NCBI RefSeq assembly: GCF_004359215.1 | Contig: NC_090623.1 | Coordinates: 1,699,401-1,745,002 of the forward strand | Reading direction: 5' to 3' | DNA: 45,602 nucleotides | DNA from: Bremia lactucae | Lineage: Eukaryota > Oomycota > Peronosporomycetes > Peronosporales > Peronosporaceae | Shown: piece by piece, positions 29,940 through 40,020 of the stretch | Layout: the number at the start of each line of letters is the position of its first letter | Numbering within the stretch: position 1 is the stretch's first letter | Program-made: the position numbers and the translations under genes | The notes under the pieces: generated by a model | What the model was told of the DNA's origin: nothing | The model's input: only the letters and a program-made list of their open reading frames with translations | Databases searched by the model: none

Positions 29940-31490
29940 AATAGTGCGGAGCCTTAGGCTGCAGTTCATGCAGCCGCGAGTGACGCATTATTGTCTCTTG
30001 CGACAGACCTCCCCCACTCTAAATGCTGTGCGTGCACGTAGTGGGTAACCACGCGAATGCGACCCCTCTTTGGAGGTTGAATACAAATGCAAGTCGGACG
30101 AATCGGCCGACTCGGAGAGAACAGAACAGCCTTCAAATGAGGGGCTAAAATCGGATAGATGTGCTATTTTTTAGCATTCGCAATAGCATATTCAGTTTCG
30201 ACGATGAGAATGATTCCTCATCGCCAGCACCGTCTCTCGTGTCGTCACCCGCACATATTTCTGTTCGTGGTGATGACGTAAGCCATCGTAATAAAAGTTC
30301 TTGGGGTACCCCCGCTACAGTGGGTACCACTCAGCGGAGCGTATACAATAAAATGTCTCGTCTTGCCCTGAGAAGAAGCCTTGGCTTTTGCCCAAACGGC
30401 TACTCAATAGCTTGTCTGGAGAGACAACTCCTCAGGATAAATATCCTAATTTATTGCGACAAAGCTACATGCCTTGATCCCGTGCGAAGAACTTTCGCGC
30501 TGAGAAAGATTTTCATTTCGATGCTTTTCTTAAGCATCGATGGTACAGTGGCAACAACAAACGAGATAAAATCTCGTTGATGCAAGCCTGGACGCGTATA
30601 TTCGCAATGTCAAAGACATTGGACGCGAAGCCTGGCTTCAAAGCCTTAACGCGATTCGCGTTAAGTTTGAGAAATGAACTCTAACCGGTTCAAGGTTTAA
30701 ATTGCATCGGTTGTCACGTGAGGCAGGACTTCCATACCTCACGTGGGGTGATCCATAATCGTGTTATGTTGACAAACGAAACGAGTAAAAGGGGATGTCT
30801 TTCCCTTTTCTTCGCCCTGGGGAAGGGCTCGCATCTCTATCGAGATGCACGATGCGAATGACGTTTTGCAATCGATTTACAAGCTCCAGGGGCGCGTTTT
30901 TTTGGATGGGTCAGAAGGTCCATTGGATGGGTCTCGTCATACAGACGGACGAGGCCCTCAATATCAACAACCAGCTGGAAACGAGGCTCTCAGCTATCAT
31001 GTGAAGGTGGATAACCGCGCCACCGAACAAGATAACTCGTTCGCTGCCCCTTCACATCACGGTGGTTTTGAGTACGTTTCACAAGGAAAGGCTGACCACT
31101 GTGGGAATCCACCAAAGGTTGTGGCAGAGAAGGAAAATTTAGATCCGACCCATGTGTCGAATCTAGGGTCGACGATCGACCGCTACCTCCAAAAGTTGGA
31201 AGATGGACTTGATCACGAGCGCGGTAAGCGTCGCTCGTTGGAGCAGACGGTGAAGGCTCGCTATAGAGATTTGTTGGAAGACCTTTCGAAGAGTCCGTAC
31301 TCCATGTTGGAGTACGAACGGAAATATCTCGCTCTTCGTGATAAGCTTTATTCTGCACATCGCGGTTTCGAGGATCTTCGGACCTGGCATGAGAAACTAC
31401 AGATTCAACAAAAAAATTTGGTCGTGACCACAAGAATATTTTAGGGATTATTGAAAAGGGTGGTCAGATCTGTCCTCGAAAGAAACCGCG
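29940..31490 (+). pseudogene. Antisense ORF (aORF) of element E3
   Basis: Same position and polarity as in E1, E2 and E4 but of the second sequence class shared with E5. The N-terminal half (29940-30680) is frameshifted; it holds the acidic segment, the DDENDSSSP-like patch near 30200 and the core F-L-K-H-R-W / Q-A-W block near 30525-30600. The C-terminal part is open as a 199-codon frame (30845-31444): residues about 105-190 form a coiled coil (TIDRYLQKLEDGLDHERGKR, RRSLEQTVKARYRDLLEDL, YERKYLALRDKL). A Lys/Arg-rich end (KKPRTDG, RKRR) follows in another frame. The Cys/His motif is lost here. Confidence 0.7.
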
Positions 31491-32760
31491 TACTGATGGT
31501 ACGGGCGGAGCCGACCAACGTAAACGCAGAATGAGTTCGCATCCTACGTGGCAATCTTATTGTGTACGCATTGCCTCTGCGATGCAGTACACGGAAAGAC
31601 TCAATGAACTTGGGTAGTAGCTTACTACTACCCACATTAGTGACCACACGCTTAGGTAAGTTTACCGTAGACAGTAGTACTAGATTATTAATTTTAAACG
31701 AAAGAACATTTGCTCTTCCAATGTTTGTCTGCGTTCCGTTGCTGACGTTCACTGCGTTAGCAATGATATCCTGCACGAAAAGAACTACTGATTCTCGACC
31801 CAGCAAAAACCCTTCTGCTGACTCATTTGTTTTGTCTTTCCCAGTGCGCTTTGTGTGCAATGCCCTAAGGGCTTTCTTATCTTCGAAGTCGATTTCTTTG
31901 ACATCGACATCATTCGCGTCGTTAGCAACTACAACGCGTGATGAGCATGAGCCAGAAATAGCTTTGCTCGTGCGAGTCCCCCCTTAAACGAAAGGAACCC
32001 TCTAATTGGGTGGGTATGCGTGGATGGCGTAAGCCATTCGCGAAGCACAGTGTATGCGTTGTAGACGCATGCACCGAATTATTGATGGCGAATTCGACCA
32101 TCGGTATAACCTCGGTCCAATTCGGAAACAATCAGGCGTAACTTCAAAGTATTTTTTCGAGGACGCATTTACGCGTTGCATCTGACCATCTGTAGCTGGA
32201 TTATCAGAAGTTGACATTGTCAGCCGTGTTCCGAGAGATCGGGTTGCCAAAACCCCGCCGTAAACCGTGGAGTTTGAATACCTTGTCGATTTTAAGACAC
32301 GGGCACACTCCGGAGCCGTGATCGACTTTGGTACTGCAACTAGATGTTCCATCGTGCTGAATCTGTCTACAAAAACAAGAATTCAATTGTTTTTGTGATC
32401 GTCTTCGGGAAACCCGTAGACGAAGTCCATGAATACGGACTGCCAACATTCTGCGAGAAGTGGTAGAGGTTGGATAGGGGCACGGGATGAAGAGCTAGAC
32501 TTCACCCGTTGACATACCTTTAAGAACGAATGTACTTCCGCACGAACTGATAGGCGGGGCCAGTAAATGTTACGACTTACTGTAAGATAAGTTTTCTCAC
32601 GTCCACGATGCCCACTTGTTGGTGCATCGTGACACTCATACATGATGCGCAAGCGCAAACCATTGTGGGTTGGAACGACGACACGTAGAGTGTCGCCGGC
32701 AACGGCTGCGTAGTACAGTAAGCCATTGCGTGTTGTGTATCGATAGGATGACGATCGATA
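31441..32760 (-). pseudogene. Element E3 pol: integrase
   Basis: Minus strand. Zinc domain about 32540-32660 (YECHDAPTSGHRGREKTYLT; the first Cys of the CxxC pair is lost, SFLKVCQRV). Core start SVFMDFVYGFPEDD at about 32395-32440 (first catalytic Asp kept), then frame changes through the rest of the core (VPKSITAPECARVL; NWTEVIPMVEFAINNSVHAS at about 32070-32130). The C-terminal barrel-like part at 31560-31780 reads NLVLLSTVNLPKRVV, SSKLLPKFIESFRVLHRRGN, YTIRLPRRMRTH. The tail continues to 31441 and overlaps the aORF end on the other strand. Confidence 0.82.
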
Positions 32761-32829
32761 TAAAACCGTAAAACCTTAAAAGATTTATCAAATGGATTCA
32801 TCAGATGATCCATTAAACGCAGAAGGTCC

Positions 32830-33350
32830 TTGGTCTCAACAGATTCGTTACGCATCTGTTGAAAGTTGCAGGGGCATTACTAAGCCCCGGTGGTATTACG
32901 AGCTATTTCCAGAGCATCCCACTGGGAGTGCTCACTGCTGTGTACGGGATGTCTTGTTCACGCATAAGGATCTGATAAAAATCATCCATCAGATCCATAG
33001 ACGGAAAGATGGTACTCTTAGACATACCATCTATGATTACGTCTTTTCTAGGTATCGGCGTTTGAGCCGGTACCGTTGCAGCATTCAGTTTATTAAATGC
33101 GTGCACTATCCGCCACCCTCCTGTCGCCTTTGGCATACAGAAGGTTGGAGAGCTATGTGGGGAGGTTGACTTCCTTTCATGGCCCGCTTTTACTCGATCG
33201 GTAAAGAATTTATCGATCGCAAGTACTTGTTTACGAGGCGGTGGCCACTGCTTCATGACACAGTACATCGAGCCCGGTTTGAGCTCGATGATATCAAGTG
33301 CCTTTATCGTTAGGCAACTCGCATGGAACTACTTCAGGGAATACATCCCT
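32830..33350 (-). pseudogene. Element E3 pol: N-terminal RT only
   Basis: Minus strand 33268-32903 is open for 121 codons: KQWPPPRKQVLAIDKFF, GGWRIVHAFNKLNAA, TPIPRKDVIIDGMSKST, SMDLMDDFYQILMREQD, ending at GMLWK. After the NRCVTN-type segment (about 32840-32860) homology jumps straight to integrase upstream sequence, so the YxDD box, thumb, connection and RNase H (roughly 0.9-1 kb) are deleted. Confidence 0.85.
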
Positions 33351-33823
33351 GAGTTCTATTTAATTCTCGTATAGAGGATTTGTCTTAAGTGACTTTCAGG
33401 ATTGAGTATCATTTCTCTAAATCCAAGTCTTCACATCGAGGACACTTTCGTTCATTGAAGAGCTGCTGAGATCCCGTTCGTTTTGTGCAATAGGTCGACT
33501 CTATTCTCGACCTAGGATCATCGGTTGCCCCTTTAAACAACCGGTATATTCCTTGAATGTCACCAACTAGGCGTACATTCATTTCTCAATCGCTGCTTGT
33601 GTATTAGCACAGCCGCCGGCAGCTGACTCCTCAGTGTGATTAGTAATCACACTGTGATCTGGTCCTGTCGTACTAACGACCGTACCAGAAGTAGGGCCAT
33701 CGCACTCACGCGTAGTACATCTACACGCTTGTGGACACTCCAAGACCTTCCTCAGATGGCCATTTGATGAACAAGTGGCAGGTATCTTTCGGATCGATAC
33801 TGCCAGCTGATTCTTGGCTCATA
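33351..33823 (-). pseudogene. Element E3: protease-RT linker and end of protease
   Basis: Minus strand. The protease frame from 33981 runs into this block: FDVILGLPWLR is encoded near 33820-33860, followed by a divergent stretch, a Cys/His-bearing linker (about 33600-33720) and decayed sequence up to RT. It differs from E4 here, while just upstream the two are nearly identical. Confidence 0.65.
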
Positions 33824-35085
33824 TTTCTGAGCCAAGGTAAACCTAGGATGACATCAAATTTGTCACCTAAATCCAGTACGATGAAATCATCGTCGTACTG
33901 TAAATCTATTAACGTGTAGTGAAATTTCACTACGCGTATCATTACTGTTATCGATGCGCCTGTCGCTAGACGCACCGTCATCCTCGTTTGAGGGATGTCG
34001 CGCTCAACATGTTTGAGTGTACGACCCTCTAGCGACGAATAAAGTTATTTGACGCCACACAGCCCCGACCGTTTTTTGTTGGTCCGTTTTGCTGTTGAGA
34101 TTTCGCAACAACGTCGGGCCCGCGACCGTTGCCCTTTTTAGCATTCGGTCCAAAATTACGTTTAGTACCTTTCGGTGCTGCGCGTGAGGCACTACACTCA
34201 TGAGCGTAGTGTCCTAACTTTTGGCAGCGATGGCATTTCTGCGATCGCTTATTGCTCGAAAAGCGAGATCTCTCGGTTTCGACGTAGGAAAGGTCCATAG
34301 TTTCTGACCCTCCAAGCTCGTGTCGTCTTGGAGGACGATACAATGACGAACTAGCTTGAGCCAGTCTCAAGCTAAAGTCCTCCTGTTCCACAACGGATAT
34401 TGCTTCTTCAAGCGTATCCAGTTCCAAGCGGAACAGGTGGGTCTTCACGGGACCATCCATAAGGCCTTACATGAACACCGTAATAAACGTAGGCTCATGA
34501 ACTGGGTTTGTTTGTGATACAACTCGCTAAGAGTCGTATGTGCTGGGCGTAAGCGAACATCACGCTTGTCTTGCTTAAGTTTCAGAAGCTTCATTCGAGA
34601 TCTGAACTCATCCCTAGACATTTCAAACGTCTATTTCAGCCGGGCATTAAAAACTTAAGCGACTTAAAGTCATACGGGTCGCGCAACTTAAGGTCTAGTG
34701 CCCAAGTTTTGGCACACGTTGCCAAATTTGGCTAAGCAAAATGCGACTTGGATTTGCTCGTCGACGATGTTACGAGCCCTTATGGCATCGTTTGATTCGA
34801 CAAACCATCTTAAGAGGGGAACTTCTCGACTCCCCTATACTTAGATATGTCAATCTTTAAGGTTTCGGGACGACGCGTGTGCGTCATCCCATGTACAGGG
34901 GTCTGTACCTGCTGTAATCTCAACAGTTCTGCCTGTTCAGAGCCTGGCTGATTAAGCAAGGCTACCTTCTCCTTCGCCTCGTCAAGTTCATGTTGTATGA
35001 ACTTGACGATGGCAGAATTAAGAGCACCTCTGTCCAAACCGGACAGCATGGTCAATCAAGATGGCATCACTCCCTACGGTCGAAC
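33824..35085 (-). pseudogene. Element E3 gag and protease block, near-identical to 42169-43430
   Basis: Gag starts at ATG 35049 (MLSGLDRGALNSAIVKFIQ, coiled N-terminus, then ETLKIDISKYRG), is interrupted near 34810, and resumes at 34460: MDGPVKTHLFRLELDTLEEA, then a perfect zinc knuckle C76-x2-C79-x4-H84-x4-C89 (CHRCQKLGHYAHEC), a Lys/Gly/Asn-rich tail and a stop at 34029. At 34053-34064 the residues at the protease active-site position are Gly-Cys-Val-Ala ahead of SNNFIRR; the catalytic Asp is therefore missing. After the stop the protease continues in another frame (MTVRLATGASITVM, LGDKFDVILGLPW). Non-functional. Confidence 0.85.
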
Positions 35086-35232
35086 TCATTCGTTCGACCG
35101 CACTCCTCTCTATGTCACTTACAAAGGAGTAGCTTTCAAGCGAAACGTGATGCGTATTCCCACTATCATCTAACATGTCCATGTTAGATAAAGGAAATGT
35201 GGTCTTTGGACCGACTAAAGAGTGCTACCAGG
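35086..35232 (-). other. E3 leader with primer-binding site (35221-35230)
   Basis: Minus strand next to the 5' LTR: two bases (CC), then TGGTAGCACT, complementary to a tRNA 3' end reading AGTGCTACCA. The implied first pair A1-U72 is typical of eukaryotic initiator tRNA-Met. The same site is present in E4 (43652-43661), which supports the assignment and the minus polarity of both elements. Confidence 0.7.
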
Positions 35233-35681
35233 TGTAACGGGGCACTACGACTTGTACTGCTTCAGTACAAGTCCACTTCGCACTGCTTCAGTTGCGAGTG
35301 GTGCCTTACGTTATTTCACGTGCACTAGTACGTGCAAAGGAAGACTTCTCTTTAAGGCAACTAGCTTGAGAATGAGAATGAGAACTGGATTAATATAAAT
35401 AAGTAACTCTTCTTTCTATCTGTTAACTCTAACTTAATTATAAACTAATACTAAGCCATGCAATTGAGATCTTATCTTATCTTATCTGTCTCTCTTTTGT
35501 TTACATCTACAGTTGATTAGTCTGCGGATAAATAGATATAATAACCTATATCTATTTATGGATAAGACTTCTAAACATTACTATTTAAAGAAATATCCTT
35601 CAAATATTATCTACCTGTTAGATAATATAATAATTAAAAACCTTCAAGTGTTATTTTCTATAAACGATACCCTTCGTTACA
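35233..35681 (-). repeat. LTR type A2, 5' LTR of E3
   Basis: TGTAACGGGGCACTACG to ACCCTTCGTTACA, 449 bp. Closest to the LTR at 44235-44686 and the solo LTR at 16829-17377 (shared GAAGACTTCTCTTTAAG block). The part next to the primer site folds into consecutive hairpins: 35249-35273 (11-bp perfect stem), 35273-35301. Confidence 0.88.
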
Positions 35682-36100
35682 CATACAGTGAAAATATATT
35701 ACATGACGTTTTTATTATATACAGATGGGGAGGATGTTGGGCTAAACCAAAAGGCCATTTACAATTGGCGTAGCAGGTGACATATTGTAGTCATCTCCAA
35801 TGGGAGAAGGAGGTGACTTATTCCCCACAGTAGACGCATTAGCGTCTACTGAAACATTTGCATTATAGCAGCTGCACGGATACGTGCAGCTGCCAGCTTA
35901 GCGGCCTCACGGCTACGCGCACGGACTAATTAGTCGACATGCGCAAACGAATTGATTTTTGAAAAAAATCACTAATGCGTTAAAATTAAAAAAAATCATT
36001 AAAAAAACAATAATACAAAAACTATAGGGAAAGGCATAACAAAATTTCTCTGTCACTTCACAATAATAAGTATTGTGACTGCTGGTTAAGAGGGGGGTGA
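35682..36100 (-). pseudogene. Element E6: N-terminal part of its aORF
   Basis: On the minus strand an ATG at 35940 opens the same N-terminus as in E1 and E2 (GTGCGCGTAGCCGTGAGG, GCTAAGCTGGCAGCTGCACG), but codon 5 is a stop. Homology continues to about 35745 and then breaks at the E3 side. Since the aORF is minus here, gag-pol of E6 would have been plus, to the left; it is gone. The first 65 bases (35682-35745) are unassigned. Confidence 0.65.
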
Positions 36101-36606
36101 TGTAACGGGGTGTCCCGTTACATAAGTATTGTTTCCTAAAAGAATAATAATTAATATTTGGTTCTATGAAAGGAAGTAATCAAACAAGTACAAATAGTTA
36201 TCTTTATTAATTATTGGACTTAATAGTTCCAATATTACCAAATTTGGTATTATTGACGCAGTAAGACGTTAGTTTAATTATTAGATTAATTTAATTTAAA
36301 GTAACCCCGCCAATCGCCACAGAGCATGATTGTGCGGTGCGCAAGTAGGCGCCATAATTAGTTATTAATATAATAAAATCAGTAATAGATAGAAGATCGT
36401 AACGAGCAAACTTCATATATTAATACACTTTTACATTTTCTCTATTCTAAAGCCTTAGTCTAGACCCTACAAGCTATCCCCTTAGCTTTATAGAAACGTC
36501 CCTCTCTACGTCGTGTACGTAAAGTTTCGAGGCACCTCGCCTTCACTGTAATCAGTGTAGGTTGGCTAGTACTGTTATCATTACTAGCGAAAAGTGCCCC
36601 GTTACA
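36101..36606 (+). repeat. LTR type B, 3' LTR of E6 (inverse orientation)
   Basis: TGTAACGGGGTGTCCC to GTGCCCCGTTACA, 506 bp, the reverse complement of the type-B LTRs at 2515 and 23113. Immediately to its left AAGAGGGGGGTGA is a clear polypurine tract on the plus strand. Confidence 0.88.
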
Positions 36607-36683
36607 CGTTGTCTTTTGCTTCAATATTACCTGATTTGGTAATATTGGAAATATTAAGCTAAAATTATAAGATGATAATAATT
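36607..36683 (-). repeat. Truncated type-B LTR fragment at the left end of E4
   Basis: TATTACCTGATTTGGTAATA and the AT-rich sequence after it match the type-B LTR interior near 23475-23525. The LTR ends are missing, so E4 lacks a complete 3' LTR. Confidence 0.5.
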
Positions 36684-38454
36684 TTAAGGTCCAAGTCGGC
36701 GTCATCGCCCGACTCAGTGGCTACTGAAAAGGCCACCGGATCACCCGGGGCATAGTCCGTTAAACTTTAGGGTTCTAACGTGACAACCAAAGAGGTGATG
36801 ACGTGGTTGTTCGACACGTCGGACCTCTTTGGTGGGGAGTCATCTGATGATGACTCCACAGTCACTTACAACTCGGATGATGTCAGCATGCGTCACCAGG
36901 ATGATAACTCCGGTGTGTTACACCGGACTTGCCCTTCAATTGATAATTAGTTAATTTTTGAATTTCTAATCATATACACCTTTTTGGTGCACAGGACAAG
37001 ACCACCTACCATTATACTTTGGAGGATTTGTCGGCCCCGGATATCGAACCCGCGACCTGCCGGTCCTAGAGTGAGTTGCGTACCACTACTACACCAGGAT
37101 CAGTAGGATTATTACTCTGTTAATGTCAGAATGCCTCACCAGGAACGAAGCAATCGTCAAGGCCGCTTCGATCAGCATACTACTGGTGGTGCTAGTATGC
37201 GTCACCAGGGACGAAGTGATTTTAGGAATCGCTCCGAAAGTAATGTTGGCGTTAACGTTAACATGAACCATTGGGAGAGGGACCGCACTACTTTGCCGTT
37301 TGTTCCCGAAAAAAAGCCTTTGTTGCCCTCTAGAGCAACCTAACTTGTTAGTCTGGTATGACCAACGATCGATATAATATCCGGTTGTTCGACTCATCCA
37401 CTCGTCCTGGTGAGGATGAAACGGAATTCTGCATCGATGCCTTATTCCGGCATCGGTGGTACACTTGTAAGCAGGCGAAGGATGTCACTCCTTTGTTCCA
37501 AGCTTGGGTAGGATTTGTACAGAATGTGCAACGCATCGGCCGCGAGGTCTGGCTTGACAAACTGGGTGTTTTCCGTGAACGATTAATAAAAACGGACCGT
37601 AGTCGGTGCACGCTACAAGCTGGACCGCTTGTCTAAAGAGTCAGGGTTCCTTGACTCTCGCGGAGGGATTCATGTCAATGCTGTTTTTATGGTGCAGGTC
37701 ATGCCCCTAAAGAGGCACACTCCCTTAAGGATCCTCATTAGAGGACGCTTATCTCTTGTGAGATGCACGGAGGGATTGAGAACCTCCAATCCTTTTATGA
37801 GCGCGCGAAGCGCTCGTTTTCTGATTGGACCCTCTGTCGAGGAGGATGGGTCTCGTCGTGCTGTCGAACGACCCGGAACGACCATTATCAGTTGGGAACG
37901 AGGCTCCCAACTATCACGCGAGGGTGGATATCCTCGTTAACGAACGGGTCAGCTTGTATAACTCGAATTCCTCTCACCTCACCGTGGTTCGAGATGCGTT
38001 CAACAAGAAAACGCTTTTCACCACTCGAACCCGTCAATGTCGATGGGGAGGGAAAATCGGGTTCGCCTCGTTCTACAAACCCGAGTCAACATCGTGATTT
38101 GGATCACACCCTCCATTATTTTCGGGAGGTCATTGATCACGAGCGATCCCGTCGCCTCGAGTTTGCGATGACGGTCGATAATGTTTATCGTGACCAATTA
38201 AAAATTTGTACGCAAATTGCGACTGGTCAATTGGCGAATGAAAGGACACATCAGTTCCTTCAAACGAGCTGGTGACAGCTCGTCAGAAGATATCTTCCTT
38301 GGAGGAAAGAGTGGATCGTCTGGTTCAAGATAATCAGACTCGGTGCCAAGACAAAAAGGCTTTGGCGGATGCCCTTGGCCGTTCCGGTGTAATCCGGAAT
38401 CGGAAGAAGCCTCGTTCTGATGGCACAAGCGGAGGCGCCCAACATAAACCGTAG
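36684..38454 (+). pseudogene. Antisense ORF (aORF) of element E4
   Basis: Plus strand, antisense to E4 pol, beginning within the N-terminal acidic region (no start). A SINE-like insert lies at about 36945-37105. The best-preserved core is at 37358-37636: SSTRPGEDETEFCIDALFRH, RWYTCKQAKDVTPLFQAWVG, NVQRIGREVWLDKLGVFRER. The knuckle motif at about 37670-37720 reads S-C-Q-C-C-F-Y-G-A-G-H with the last Cys replaced by His. The coiled-coil tail ends KKPRSDGTSGGAQHKP at a TAG (38452-38454). Several frame changes; not functional. Confidence 0.75.
36945..37105 (-). mobile_element. tRNA-derived SINE inserted in the E4 aORF
   Basis: On the minus strand, starting near 37099, TCCTGGTGTAGTAGTGGTAC contains an RNA polymerase III A box (37080-37093), and GGTTCGATATC at 37040-37050 is a B box; the spacing is right for a tRNA. 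The tRNA-like head (about 75 nt) is followed by a tRNA-unrelated body and an AT-rich tail toward 36945. The flanks AGGATGATAACTC (about 36898) and AGGATTATTACTC (about 37098) may be an old target duplication. tRNA-derived SINEs are known in Phytophthora. Confidence 0.7.
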
Positions 38455-40020
38455 GATGCGTACACATACTACGAGGCAGCCCGATCGTGTAAGCATTGCC
38501 TTGGCGATGTAGTACACGAAACGGGCCGATATACCTGCGCTTTATTACTGCCTACATTCGTCATTACATTTTTTGGTAGGTTTACCGTAGACAGTAGGAC
38601 TAGGTCGTTGACATTAAATGAAGAATGTTTGCACTTCCATTTTTGTCAGAGTTCCGTTTCTGTCAGTCCACCGCATCTGCGTTGAAATCCTGTACGAAAA
38701 GCCAGCAGGTATTCACCTGCAGGCTCAGTTTTTTTTATCGTCAGTGCGACCGGTGCGCACTGCGAAGATTTCATTCTCCTCATTAGTGAGAGCATTTTGT
38801 TCTGACTAACATCATTGTCATCGATGCGGTGTATTTCGGCATCGTTATCAAAGTCAATAATAGCATTTTTGTTACTACTGAGTTTGTCCACTTCAATGTT
38901 GACTGAATCAACATTGTTATCATTCGCGTTGACCCTACGGTCAATGCGTGATGAGCAAGACCTAGAAGGTACTTTGCTCAAGCGAGTCCCCCCCTTGAAA
39001 TAAAGCCACTTTTAAACAGGCTGGGTTAATGTGGATAACGTAAGCCATTCACGTAAAACCATGTATGCTTCGTAAAACCATGTATGCTTCGTAAAACCAT
39101 GTATGCTTCTAGGAGCATGCACTGAATTGTTTATGGCAAACTCCACAATCGACAAGAACTCGCTCCAACTTGCGAAAAAGTGGACGTATTCTCGAACTAA
39201 CTCTTCAAGGATACAATTTGCACGTTCTGTCGGATTATCATTTTCAAAATGGTCAGAAGTTGACATTTTCAACTGTGTTCCAAGGGATTTGACCACAGTT
39301 TGCCAGAATTCCGCTGTGAATCTGGGGCCTCGATCTGAGACCCGTTCACGTGTTAGCCCATGGAGTTTGAATACCGTGTCGATAAATACACGGGCACAAC
39401 CCGGAGCCGTAATCGACTCTAGTACTGCAGCAAGATGTACCATCTTGCTGAATCGGTCTACAAAAACAAGGATTCCACTGTTTTGTGATCGTCTTCGGGA
39501 AAACCGAAGACGAAGTCCATAGATACGGACTGCCAACACTCACCGGAACAGGCAGAGGTTGTAACGGAGCACGGGATGAAGCACTGGGCTCCACCCGTTG
39601 ACAAACTTCGCAAGCACGTATGGACTTGCGGACGAACTCATACTGGCGCGCCCATAGAAGTCGCAACTTACCGTGAGATAAGTCTTCTCACGTTCACGAT
39701 GCTCATTTATTGGAGCATCGTGACGCCCATACATTATGCGTACAAACAAATCATTATGGGTAGGGATGACGACACGAGGTGGGTCGCTAGCAATGCCCGT
39801 GCATACAGTAAACCATTGCGTGTTGTGTATCGATCTGCTGAGGATCGGTACAATTTCGCCAATCCTTTCAACGATTGTTGGGATGGATTTCTAAGATAAT
39901 CAATCAGCCCTTGAAGAGCTTTATCTTTTTGATAAGCTCCTCTAACGTCGTCAAGTAATGTTGGTGATGGAACACTTATTGTTGCAACAGTGGGCTTATC
40001 CTCACTGTTGTTTTGCGAAG
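38455..40020 (-). pseudogene. Element E4 pol: integrase
   Basis: Minus strand. Zinc domain about 39600-39750 (YGRHDAPINEHREREKTYLT; RKSIRACEVCQRVEP: CxxC kept). The core at 39012-39539 is open for 175 codons: GILVFVDRFSKMVHLAAVLE, VFKLHGLTRERVSDRGPRFT (second catalytic Asp), NPTERANCILEELVRE (catalytic Glu). The first Asp lies in another frame at about 39520. A tripled 19-bp unit at 39053-39109 shifts the frame after NNSVHA. The tail (to about 38198) is open on the minus strand and overlaps the aORF. Confidence 0.83.
39053..39109. repeat. Three exact tandem copies of a 19-bp unit
   Basis: GTAAAACCATGTATGCTTC at 39053-39071, 39072-39090 and 39091-39109, without a mismatch. E1, E2 and E3 have one copy at this place, so two were gained in E4. 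Confidence 0.95.

Larger units (their letters stand above)
29360..35681 (-). mobile_element. Ty3/Gypsy element E3, most complete copy (both LTRs)
   Basis: 6.3 kb. On the minus strand in order: 5' LTR (35681-35233), primer site, gag with zinc knuckle, protease, RT N-terminus, integrase, and then the antisense ORF, a purine tract and the 3' LTR (29799-29360). No 5-bp target duplication is seen (AAAGT on one side, CATAC on the other) and the two LTRs are of different subtypes, so the copy is a recombinant or very old. A large part of RT and all of RNase H are deleted. Confidence 0.85.

Noticed and set aside
30845..31444. 199-codon plus ORF as an independent host gene
   Set aside because: Homologous to the 3' parts of the aORFs in E1, E2 and E4 and lies between pol and LTR of E3.
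37030..37100. Functional tRNA gene
   Set aside because: A and B boxes are present but the ends do not form a clear acceptor stem and an AT-rich tail follows; a SINE head fits better.
39053..39109. Repeat array as regulatory minisatellite
   Set aside because: Lies inside integrase coding sequence and is a simple 19-bp expansion.
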